This document shows positions 16,338 to 23,635 of a stretch of DNA of 64,000 nt, piece after piece. This DNA comes from Paraburkholderia bannensis (GTDB lineage: Bacteria; Pseudomonadota; Gammaproteobacteria; Burkholderiales; Burkholderiaceae), in the NCBI RefSeq assembly GCF_014200455.1, contig NZ_JACHBW010000004.1, forward strand, positions 186,001-250,000, read 5' to 3'. Both the position numbers and the translations under genes were made by a program. The notes beneath the pieces are model-generated. The model saw nothing but the letters and a program-made list of their open reading frames with translations. It was not told the DNA's origin and searched no databases. Numbering within the stretch: the stretch's first letter is position 1; each line of letters opens with the position of its first letter.

Positions 16338-17189
16338 ATGAAACCACTTGATCTCGACGCCGTGCGCGCCTTCGTGCTGGTCGCGGAACTGCACAGCTTC
16401 ACGCGCGCCGCCGATGCGCTCGGCACGACTCAATCCGCGGTGAGCCTCAAGCTCAAGCGCCTCGAAAGCCATCTGGGGCGGCAACTGCTCGAACGCACGC
16501 CGCGCGTCGTGCGCCTCTCGCCGGACGGTCTGACTTTCCTAGCCGCCGCGCGCGATCTGCTGGGGGCGCACGAGCGAGCGCTCGGTGCGCTTACGGGAGA
16601 CACCCGGCGGCTTGCGCTCGGGCTGAGCGAGCACGTCGCCGACGCCCAGCTCGCGCGTCAGCTCGCGTTGCTGCGCGCCCACGATCCGGGACTCGTGATC
16701 GCCCTGCAGCTGGGTTCGTCGGGGCAGTTGCTTGCGCAGTTCGACGAGCGGCGTCTGGACGCCGTGATCGTGCGTCAGGAAGCCGATGAAGCACCGCGCG
16801 GCGATGCCCGCCCGCTGTTCGACGAGCCGCTGGTCTGGCTTGCCTCACCCGATCTGCAATGGTCGCCGGGCACGCCGCTGCCGCTTGCACTGCTGGCTGC
16901 ACCGTGCGCCGTGCGTGCGGCGGCCATCGGTGCGCTCGATGCGTCCGGGACGGCGTGGAACGAGGTGTTCGTGGGTGGCGGTGTGGCGGCTGTCGGCGCC
17001 GCGCTGGAGGCCGGTCTGGCGTTGTCGGCGCTGGCGCGGCGAGTGGCGCCGCGCGCGCTGGTCGATGTCGGCGCGAAGCTCGGTTTGCCGCCCTTGCCGC
17101 TGTCGCGGGTGAGCCTGCTCTCGCGCGTGCGCGAGCCGCGCTCGGCGGCGACCTTGCAATTGCTTGCTTCGAGTCTGGGCAGCGCGTAA
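16338..17189 (+). CDS. LysR-family regulator divergent from tautomerase
   Basis: 283 residues: HTH with MKPLDLDAVRAFVLVAELHS, then AADALGTTQSAVSLKLKRLE, then an effector domain (RLALGLSEHVADAQLARQLA...). ATG 16338 is used; a GTG two codons upstream (16332) is an equally possible start. The effector half is unusually rich in Ala and Leu (for example AAIGALDASGTAWNE and AAVGAALEAGLALSALARR). Divergence from the tautomerase gene suggests that the two form a regulator/target pair; the inducer is unknown. Confidence 0.88.
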   Translation: MKPLDLDAVRAFVLVAELHSFTRAADALGTTQSAVSLKLKRLESHLGRQLLERTPRVVRLSPDGLTFLAAARDLLGAHERALGALTGDTRRLALGLSEHVADAQLARQLALLRAHDPGLVIALQLGSSGQLLAQFDERRLDAVIVRQEADEAPRGDARPLFDEPLVWLASPDLQWSPGTPLPLALLAAPCAVRAAAIGALDASGTAWNEVFVGGGVAAVGAALEAGLALSALARRVAPRALVDVGAKLGLPPLPLSRVSLLSRVREPRSAATLQLLASSLGSA

Positions 17190-17198
17190 GCGCCGCGC

Positions 17199-17234
17199 AT
17201 CAACTCAGGGATCAACTCAGGAATCAACTCAGGA
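17199..17234. repeat. Tandem repeat, 12-base unit x3
   Basis: Three consecutive copies of ATCAACTCAGG(G/A). The third copy contains the stop codon of the minus-strand His/Lys-rich gene, and the array sits in the 34-base gap between the convergent LysR gene and that gene. Because the unit is a multiple of three and carries an in-frame stop, copy-number change would leave the protein unaltered. Confidence 0.85.
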
Positions 17235-17670
17235 TCGGCGGAAGAGCCTGCGGCTGAGGCGTCGTGCGTTTGACCGATACGGCGGGCGTGGACGCAGGCG
17301 CGGGCGCATCGACCATCAGCTTGCGGCGCTGGGCCGGGCGCACAGCGGCCGGCTTGGCGGCCTTGTACGCGCTGGTCTGACGCGCGGTGTGCGGAGCAGA
17401 CGTTTGCGCGCTCGAATGGCCTTTTGGCGCTTGCGCGGAGTGGGAAGATCGGGCCGTCGCATTGGCGTGCCGCGCGCCTTTCTTATGCAGCTGATGCAGC
17501 GGCGTCTTCGCAGACAGGTCATGCTTGTGCGCCGACTTATGCGCTGCTTTATGCGCCGACTTCGGCGCCGAATGCTGCGCCTTCGCGGCATGCGCCGCCA
17601 CTGGCGCGGCTGCCCACGCCGTCGCCGTCGCGAAGCACCCTGCCGCGACTACCACCAACACTGCACGCAC
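17224..17670 (-). CDS. Exported His/Lys/Ala-rich low-complexity protein
   Basis: 148 residues. A signal peptide (MRAVLVVVAAGCFATATAWA, cleavage near residue 20-25) is followed by a disordered basic chain with short repeats such as SAPKSAHKAAHKSAHKHD. The C-terminus is Pro-rich (PAPASTPAVSVKR). Overall composition recalls acid-shock protein Asr (Ala/Lys/His repeats after a signal peptide), but there is no clear sequence match, so this is only a comparison. His-rich stretches could also bind metal. The stop codon lies inside a 12-base tandem repeat. The gene is convergent with the LysR gene and appears to stand alone. Confidence 0.7.
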   Translation of the reverse strand: MRAVLVVVAAGCFATATAWAAAPVAAHAAKAQHSAPKSAHKAAHKSAHKHDLSAKTPLHQLHKKGARHANATARSSHSAQAPKGHSSAQTSAPHTARQTSAYKAAKPAAVRPAQRRKLMVDAPAPASTPAVSVKRTTPQPQALPPILS

Positions 17671-17780
17671 GCCGCGCCTCCGTCGATGAGCCGTTGTCGT
17701 CTCGTATTAACCGGGCGGCGATTATACCGAAGCCAAATCAACGGCCATCGCGCCAGACGGCATCGAAACCGGTCAGCCCT

Positions 17781-18515
17781 TCAAGGCAGCGCCATCTCCG
17801 CCGCGCCCTTGGCGCGCGCGGCCTGCACGGAGATCGACCAGTGCCGCGGCGTCATCGCTTCGACCATCGTCAGGCGGCCTTCGGCGATAAACGCGCCGGT
17901 GTCGATGAATATCTGCGAGCCGATCTGGCGCAGCTCGCGCACCGGCGTATGTCCGCAATAAGTCGGCGAAAGTGCGTGGCGCGCCGGCGCGCCCGCCTTG
18001 AGCGCGAGTTCGCGGCCCCACAGCATGCGCTCGCGCACGGCGGCGTCGAACTGGCCGGCGTCGAGTTCGGCGTCGTCGCCGAAGAATTCCGCGTGCAGCA
18101 CGTTAAAGCGACCAGCGCCCTCGCCGACGGTGCGCGCGAGCGGCAGTTCACGCAGCCGTTTGGCATGCGCCGCGAGCGTGCGCTCCGGCAGCGATTGCGA
18201 CCACGCCCCGCCAATGCTGTACCAGCGATGCCGTGGCAGCCGCCCTTCGACGACGGCGCACAGCGAATCTTCGTGATTGCCGAGCACCGCGTAGAACCAC
18301 GGTTTGTCGAGCAGCGCCAGCGCTTCTTCGCACTGGTTGCCGCGATCGACCAGATCTCCCACCGAAAACAGCCGGTCGCGCGCTGCATCGAAGGCCACTT
18401 CATGAAGCAGATAGCGCAAGGGATCCACGCAACCGTGCAGGTCGCCGATCACGAAATCGCGACCGGCCGCATTGGCCGCGTGATGCACAACTTCAGGAAC
18501 AAGAGTGGGCGTCAT
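17781..18515 (-). CDS. Metallophosphoesterase, PrpA/PrpB-like Ser/Thr phosphatase family
   Basis: 244-residue phosphoprotein-phosphatase-type metallophosphoesterase. The metal-binding motifs are intact and in order: FVIGDLHGCVDPL (GDxHG), FSVGDLVDRGNQ (GDxxDRG), AVLGNHEDSL (GNHE), and YCGHTPV with IFIDTGAF near the C-terminus. The family resembles bacteriophage lambda phosphatase and E. coli PrpA/PrpB; in vivo substrates are usually unknown. The start at 18515 is the ATG closest to the domain; a more upstream in-frame ATG at 18605 adds 30 residues without homology. It follows the cytochrome c gene in the opposite sense of position but has no evident link to it. Confidence 0.88.
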   Translation of the reverse strand: MTPTLVPEVVHHAANAAGRDFVIGDLHGCVDPLRYLLHEVAFDAARDRLFSVGDLVDRGNQCEEALALLDKPWFYAVLGNHEDSLCAVVEGRLPRHRWYSIGGAWSQSLPERTLAAHAKRLRELPLARTVGEGAGRFNVLHAEFFGDDAELDAGQFDAAVRERMLWGRELALKAGAPARHALSPTYCGHTPVRELRQIGSQIFIDTGAFIAEGRLTMVEAMTPRHWSISVQAARAKGAAEMALP

Positions 18516-18635
18516 CGCCTCATGATAGCCCTCTGTGCGCGCTGCGTATGCGTGCTGAACCGCTTTTTGCCAAAGGTTTCCCGGAGGACTTTTACACGGC
18601 GGCAACTCAAGCGGTAAAAGCTGCGCATGACGTAT

Positions 18636-20048
18636 TTATTGCGCCTGCGCGCGCAAGTCCGCGATCCGGCTGACGGTGGTCGCCGTGGCTGGATTGCCGA
18701 AGCGTTTTGTCACGTAATTCGCGAGCGCCGCGATCTGCGCATCGTCCAGTTCGTCCGCGAACGCCGGCATCAGCACATCGGCGTTCTTCGTCTGCCGTCT
18801 CACGCCATAGAGGATCACCATCGCGAGGTTATCGGCGCTCGATGCGCCCACGGTGCTGTTGTGGATCAGCGACTCATACGCGCTCGTCGCGCTGGCCGCC
18901 GCGCCGCCCGTCACGCCCGCTCCGGTCCAGCGGTGACAACTCGCGCAGTTCGCGACGAACAGTTGCGCGCCGCTCACCTTGCCCGCATCGCCAACGCCGC
19001 CCACGCCGCTGCCGCGCAGCGTGGTTACATCGTCGATGGCGGGCTCTCCTAACATATCGCGCGGGCGCAGCTCCTTGACGTGCTCCAGATCCCTCACGCC
19101 AGGTTGGGCTCGAAGAAACACGCTCATCGCGCGCAAGTCTTCCGGCCTCAGATATTGCGTGGCGTTCTGCACGATCTCCGCCATGGGTCCGGCCGCGCTC
19201 GCGTGGCCCGCCGCGACGCCGGTCGTCAAATAGCGCATTAGCGCGTCGTCGCTCCAGCCGCCGATCCCGCTCACCCGGTCGGGCGTGATGTTGTAGGCCA
19301 GCCAGCCCGCCTGGGTTCCGCCCGAAAAGCGCCGGGTTTTGCTCAGGCCATACGTGAGGTTGCGCGGCGTGTGGCATTCCTCGCAGTGCGCCAGGCCTTC
19401 GACAAGATAAGCGCCTCGGTTGTACTCCGCGCTTTGGTGCGGATCGGGCACGAAGCGGGCAGGCTCGAAATTCAGCAGATTCCACAGCGCGATCAGCCCG
19501 CGCAGCTTGAACGGGAAATGCAGCAGATTGGCGGGCGGCGTATAGCGGATCGGCGCGAGCGTGCGCAGATACGCGCGGATCGCCAGCACGTCCCCATCTG
19601 ACACGCGCGTGAATTCGACGTACGGGAACGCCGGAAAGAGCCGCTCGCCGTCACGGCCCATGCCTTCGTGCATCGCCCGCAGGAAATCAGCGTCGCTCCA
19701 TGCGCCGATGCCGGTTGCGAGGTCGGGCGTAAGGTTGGGCGTATAGAGCCGGCCAAACGGCGAGTCGATGGCCCTTCCGCCAGCGAAGGGCCGCGCCGGA
19801 TCGGCGGTATGGCAGCCGGCGCAATTGCCCAAGCGCGCGAGATACTCGCCGCGACGCACGAGATCGGCGCGCCTGGTGTGTGTATCGGCGTCCGTCGTCG
19901 TCGACGAACCTTCGCCACGCGCCACCGATATCGGCATCGCCTCGACGGCACGCGTCGCCGGTTCCTGCGCCGCCTGCCGCGCCACGTAGAGCGAAAAACC
20001 GCAGAACAGCAGCGCAAAAGCCGTCATATAGCGCGAGACTCGCCTCAT
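18636..20048 (-). CDS. Tri-haem cytochrome c subunit of membrane sugar dehydrogenase
   Basis: 470 residues with a signal/anchor (MTAFALLFCGFSLYVA) and three c-type haem motifs: CAGCHT, CEECHT and CASCHR, spaced about 145 and 170 residues apart. This is the layout of the cytochrome subunit of FAD-dependent gluconate, sorbitol and glucose dehydrogenases, which passes electrons from the flavin subunit to ubiquinone in the inner membrane. The gene overlaps the end of the GMC oxidoreductase gene by 4 bases (ATGA), so the two are translationally coupled. It is the third gene of the set, in the order small subunit, flavoprotein, cytochrome. Confidence 0.93.
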   Translation of the reverse strand: MRRVSRYMTAFALLFCGFSLYVARQAAQEPATRAVEAMPISVARGEGSSTTTDADTHTRRADLVRRGEYLARLGNCAGCHTADPARPFAGGRAIDSPFGRLYTPNLTPDLATGIGAWSDADFLRAMHEGMGRDGERLFPAFPYVEFTRVSDGDVLAIRAYLRTLAPIRYTPPANLLHFPFKLRGLIALWNLLNFEPARFVPDPHQSAEYNRGAYLVEGLAHCEECHTPRNLTYGLSKTRRFSGGTQAGWLAYNITPDRVSGIGGWSDDALMRYLTTGVAAGHASAAGPMAEIVQNATQYLRPEDLRAMSVFLRAQPGVRDLEHVKELRPRDMLGEPAIDDVTTLRGSGVGGVGDAGKVSGAQLFVANCASCHRWTGAGVTGGAAASATSAYESLIHNSTVGASSADNLAMVILYGVRRQTKNADVLMPAFADELDDAQIAALANYVTKRFGNPATATTVSRIADLRAQAQ

Positions 20049-21655
20049 GGCTCATGCCGTAGTTTGTCCGCGAGCTTGAGCGCGAGCGCGGCCACGGTCA
20101 GCGTACAGTTCACCGACCCAGCAGCCGGCATCACGGCGCTGCCCGCAATAAACAGGTTCGAATGGTCGTGTGTGCGGCAATCGGCATCGACCACCGAATC
20201 GTCCGGATTCGCGCCCATGATCGTGGTGCCCATGATGTGATGGTTGGGCGCGAAACTATCGTCGAACGCAACGTCGATACCGCCAAACAACTGCGCGATC
20301 TGCGCGTAGATCGCGCGCGTATTCGCAGCGCTTTTCTTCACATAATCGTTGATCGAATAATGGATTTCAGGCTGGGCGATCCCCAGCGCGTCCCTGTGTT
20401 CACTGGACGGCAACACGCAGTTTTGCGGCTCGGGCAACTGCTCGTGAAAACTTCTGATGGTGAGCGTGCGCGCGGCGCGGTCGTGAATCGCGCGGTCGAG
20501 TTCCGCGCCGGTAAGGCCGTTGCCGATGAGTGCGGCGGTCACGGCGGGCGTGGCGACAGCGTTCGACACATGCAGCTTTTTGGCTGCGTAATCGGAGCGA
20601 AACGCGCCGTCGCGCAGATTCACCACCGAGGTCATTTCCATCGGCCCGCGCCCCGGCCAGAGCGCTTCGTTGGCGAGAAAGCTCACGCCGGTGCCCGGAT
20701 GATCCATCAGGTTGCGGCCCACCTGATCCGACCGGTTGCCGATGCCCTGCGCAAACGCGGCGCTCGTGGAAAGCAGCATGAGCTTGGGCGTTTCGATGCC
20801 GTTGGCGGCCAGCACGAACAGCCTGCCGCTCACGCGCGTGCTGCTGCCATGCGGGTCTTTATAGTGCACCGCGAGAATGCGGCCCTTGTCATCGGCTTCG
20901 ATGCGATACACCACGGCTTCGGGCATGAGTTTCGCGCCCGCCCTCACGGCTTTGACCACGTGAACGATGCCGTTGTACATCGCCCCGATCGGACAGATCG
21001 GCATGCAATTGTTGTTTCCGCAACAAATCGGCCGCGCGTCGTAGGGGCGGCTGTTGCGCGCAACCGGTTCGGGCACCACGCGAAAGCCGTTGGCGTTGAG
21101 CACTTCGGCGAAGCGCTGGTCCATGTACGAGAGCGGCAGCATGGTCATCGGATAAGGCCGCGAGCGCGGCGAGCCGGGATCGTGCGCAGCGTCGGAAGCG
21201 TCCGGGCCAGAGACGCCCAGTTCCGCTTCGGCGGCGCAATACCACGGCTCCAGCGTCTCATAGGCATAAGGCCAGTCGCGGCCCACGCCATACTGCGTCT
21301 TCAGTCGAAAGTCTGCCGGCAAAAGCCGCCAGGCCGACGCCGCCCAATGCCACGTCGTGCCGCCCACCAGCCGCAGATATTGCGCGTTATAGACAGACTC
21401 GCCCTTCTGCACCAGATAGCCATTGGGCGTCGAATACTGCGGATGCGGCGCCCACGGCGCGCTCGGGTAAGGCGCGGCAAAATCGGTTTTAGCGGGCGAA
21501 TTGCGAAAGTTCTCGACGATCTGCCAACGCGCGAGACGCGGGCCCGCTTCGAGCAGGATCACCGCCGCGCCGGCCTGGGCCAGCCGATACGCAACGAGGC
21601 TCCCCGCCACGCCCGAGCCGACCACCACCACATCGGCAGAGTGCTCTTTCGCCAT
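20045..21655 (-). CDS. FAD-dependent GMC oxidoreductase, catalytic subunit of glucose/sugar dehydrogenase
   Basis: 536-residue GMC-family flavoprotein. The N-terminus has the dinucleotide-binding motif VVVGSGVAGSLVAYRLAQ and LLEAG; a cysteine cluster CCGNNNCMPICP (Cys211, 212, 217, 221) matches the 3Fe-4S cluster of B. cepacia FAD-glucose dehydrogenase. The active-site segment is APNHHIMGTTIMG (His472-His473), followed by GSAVMPAAGSVNCTLTVAA. Overall resemblance to the B. cepacia alpha subunit, as I recall it, runs along the full length. There is no signal peptide: it is expected to be co-exported with the Tat-signal small subunit encoded just upstream. The sugar oxidised is not certain, since the residue before the catalytic His is His rather than the Asn I recall for the glucose enzyme. 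Confidence 0.92.
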   Translation of the reverse strand: MAKEHSADVVVVGSGVAGSLVAYRLAQAGAAVILLEAGPRLARWQIVENFRNSPAKTDFAAPYPSAPWAPHPQYSTPNGYLVQKGESVYNAQYLRLVGGTTWHWAASAWRLLPADFRLKTQYGVGRDWPYAYETLEPWYCAAEAELGVSGPDASDAAHDPGSPRSRPYPMTMLPLSYMDQRFAEVLNANGFRVVPEPVARNSRPYDARPICCGNNNCMPICPIGAMYNGIVHVVKAVRAGAKLMPEAVVYRIEADDKGRILAVHYKDPHGSSTRVSGRLFVLAANGIETPKLMLLSTSAAFAQGIGNRSDQVGRNLMDHPGTGVSFLANEALWPGRGPMEMTSVVNLRDGAFRSDYAAKKLHVSNAVATPAVTAALIGNGLTGAELDRAIHDRAARTLTIRSFHEQLPEPQNCVLPSSEHRDALGIAQPEIHYSINDYVKKSAANTRAIYAQIAQLFGGIDVAFDDSFAPNHHIMGTTIMGANPDDSVVDADCRTHDHSNLFIAGSAVMPAAGSVNCTLTVAALALKLADKLRHEP

Positions 21656-21696
21656 CGTCGCCTCTCTTCTTCTGCTTTATTGCGCGGCAGATTCAA

Positions 21697-22314
21697 CTAA
21701 TCGAGTGATGCCGTCGGGACGGCGAAGTCCGGTGGCTTGAGCGCCCAGTAAAACGGCAGGTCGCGGCAATACGAAGGAATCGTCAGCACATCATCGACGG
21801 CGTCGAACATTAACGCTTTCTCGTAGGCCAGCACGCGCACGTTCGGCGTCTGACCAATCAGCCCAAGATACCAGGCTCGCACGACGTCGCTCACCGCTGC
21901 GGCGAGTTCGGGCGACTCGGGCTTGAGCGCCGCCGTGACGATGTCCGATGGCACGCCGCCGTGCCCCTGCAACCACCTGTTGAGCGCGCGGACGTTGCGC
22001 TCGAACCGGCTGTCCGCCAGCACCAGCGCGGTATAGATGCGCTGGCCAAGCACCGCATCGAAACGCGTGCGGCCCGTGAGACGTTGCGAGAGCGCGATAA
22101 AGGCGCGATAGCCGTTTTCGGCAGACGTCGCGCCCAATGCCGGGGTCATGCCTAAGTCGTACGGAACAAGGCGCCGTCCAGACAGGGCGAATGCCAGCAT
22201 CGCGGCGCATGCGCATGCGCGCGTCATGAAACGTCGGCGGCCCGAAACAGCAGCGGTGGCAGCGGCACGATCGTGCGGAGAATAAGGTCTCCCGCTTTGC
22301 GTCTCGCCGTTCAT
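21697..22314 (-). CDS. Small (gamma) subunit of FAD-dependent sugar dehydrogenase, Tat signal
   Basis: 205 residues. The N-terminus carries a twin-arginine-type signal, SGRRRFMTRACACAAMLAFALS. The mature part (FIALSQRLTGRTRFDAVLGQRIYTAL..., then VVRAWYLGLIG, and SYCRDLPFYWALKPPDF at the end) matches the small subunit of gluconate/sorbitol/glucose dehydrogenases. In those complexes the small subunit carries the folded flavoprotein through the Tat system. The start at 22314 keeps the Tat motif near residue 30; a longer frame to 22491 is possible but gives an unusually long leader. First gene of the three-gene operon. Confidence 0.87.
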   Translation of the reverse strand: MNGETQSGRPYSPHDRAAATAAVSGRRRFMTRACACAAMLAFALSGRRLVPYDLGMTPALGATSAENGYRAFIALSQRLTGRTRFDAVLGQRIYTALVLADSRFERNVRALNRWLQGHGGVPSDIVTAALKPESPELAAAVSDVVRAWYLGLIGQTPNVRVLAYEKALMFDAVDDVLTIPSYCRDLPFYWALKPPDFAVPTASLD

Positions 22315-22627
22315 GCGTACTCCAAACGAAGCCGCCCGCGCAAGGCGTCGGATCCTCCATCGAGGTTTGCAATCGTTTTTGATCACACGAGCGTGCTCGC
22401 ACGCAATGCGTATGACAAATCGCTTCGCCGATGCAAGGCACGGAGGCCACCCGGTGCTGGCAATATAGCCCCGCCTCGCATCGTTCGACAAACCGTAAGG
22501 CGCGGTCCGTAAAATAACGCCGCATCGGCGGTCCGATTAAGATCCTTTCAACCATTCGCATGCCGACGGCTGCGCAGTATCACTGCAACTGCGGCCCGGT
22601 GCGCGTCCAACAATAGCGAGCGTGGCG

Positions 22628-23284
22628 ATGAACCCTCTTCCGCAAGTCCTGCGCAACCGTCCGCATTTGACAATCGGCCTCGCGGTGGGCATCGTGCTCG
22701 GTCTGCTCTCGCCGGTCGCGCTGCGGCCCGTGGCGCGCGTGCTGCTCGGCTGGGATGCCGCGATCTGGACCTACCTGGTGCTCATCTGGATTCATATGGT
22801 GCGCACCGACGAGCAGAGTGTGCGCGCCAACGCCCAGCGCGAGGACCAGAGCGCCAGCACGGTGCTCTTCATCGTCTGTACGGCGACGGTGGCGAGCATC
22901 GTCGCCATCGTGCTGGAACTGGGCACCACCAAGGATCTGGGCACGGCGTCCAAGGTGCTGCATTCCCTGCTCACGGGCTTGACGCTGATCGGCGCGTGGT
23001 TCCTGATTCCGACCATCTTCACGCTGCACTACGCGCGCGTCTACTACGGCTCCGATCCCCAGTCGCCCGCGCTGGCCTTCCCGGACAAGCACCTCACGCC
23101 CAACTACTGGGATTTCCTGTATTTCTCGTTCACGATCGCCTGCGCCTCGCAGACCGCCGATGTGGGCATGCGTGGGCGCAGCGCACGCCGCAGCGTGCTG
23201 GCGCAGTCGATCCTGTCCTTCTACTTCAATGTCTCGGTGCTCGGGCTGTGCGTGAACATCGCCGCGAGCATGGTCGGCAACTGA
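22628..23284 (+). CDS. DUF1345 membrane protein
   Basis: 218-residue inner-membrane protein with about five to six hydrophobic segments (TIGLAVGIVLGLLSPVA, AAIWTYLVLIWIHMV, STVLFIVCTATVASIVAIVLEL, LTGLTLIGAWFLIPTIFTLH, SILSFYFNVSVLGLCVNIAAS). The conserved DUF1345 segment NYWDFLYFSFTIACASQTAD, resembling a pore loop with TADV, is intact. The family has no assigned function. A GTG at 22622 is an alternative start two codons upstream. It is divergent from the dehydrogenase operon and 351 bases upstream of the trehalose/glucan operon. Confidence 0.87.
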   Translation: MNPLPQVLRNRPHLTIGLAVGIVLGLLSPVALRPVARVLLGWDAAIWTYLVLIWIHMVRTDEQSVRANAQREDQSASTVLFIVCTATVASIVAIVLELGTTKDLGTASKVLHSLLTGLTLIGAWFLIPTIFTLHYARVYYGSDPQSPALAFPDKHLTPNYWDFLYFSFTIACASQTADVGMRGRSARRSVLAQSILSFYFNVSVLGLCVNIAASMVGN

Positions 23285-23635
23285 TACATCGCGGCGCGCC
23301 GTTTTTGCACGCCACTCCTGCAACGCTCCCGCAACGCTCTTGCAAATCGAGGGCGGCACGCATGACGGCCTCAAGCCGCCACGCCCCCCCCACGGCGGCG
23401 ACATCGCGCCCCTGCCCGCGTGCCGCCCCCACGCTGGGCACATGCCTTGCTGAACTCCCCGCCAAGACGCCAAGCGTCGCTCGCGGTTTGGTTCCGGCCT
23501 GCTCTTGCACTACTCTGAACAGGACGCTCCGCGAGCCCCGCGCGGCCCGCTCCGGCAGCCCACGGGCAACGTGATCGCATCCGGTGACCCATCGGCCATG
23601 CATCCACGCCGCCCGACGTACCTGGAATCCGACCG
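23285..23635. other. Upstream region of the glucan/trehalose operon
   Basis: 351 bases with no gene recognised. It must contain the promoter of the seven-gene operon, but no convincing -35/-10 pair was seen. It has an eight-C run (23384-23391) and a short direct repeat (GCAACGCTC, twice, near 23320-23340). Confidence 0.5.

Noticed and set aside
17164..17961. 265-codon plus-strand frame downstream of the LysR gene
   Set aside because: It runs antisense through the His/Lys-rich gene and into the metallophosphatase; Arg-rich without a domain.
23384..23391. Eight-C run upstream of glgE as a possible phase-variation switch
   Set aside because: It lies about 245 bases before the start, outside any coding frame, and in such GC-rich DNA a short C-run is not remarkable on its own.
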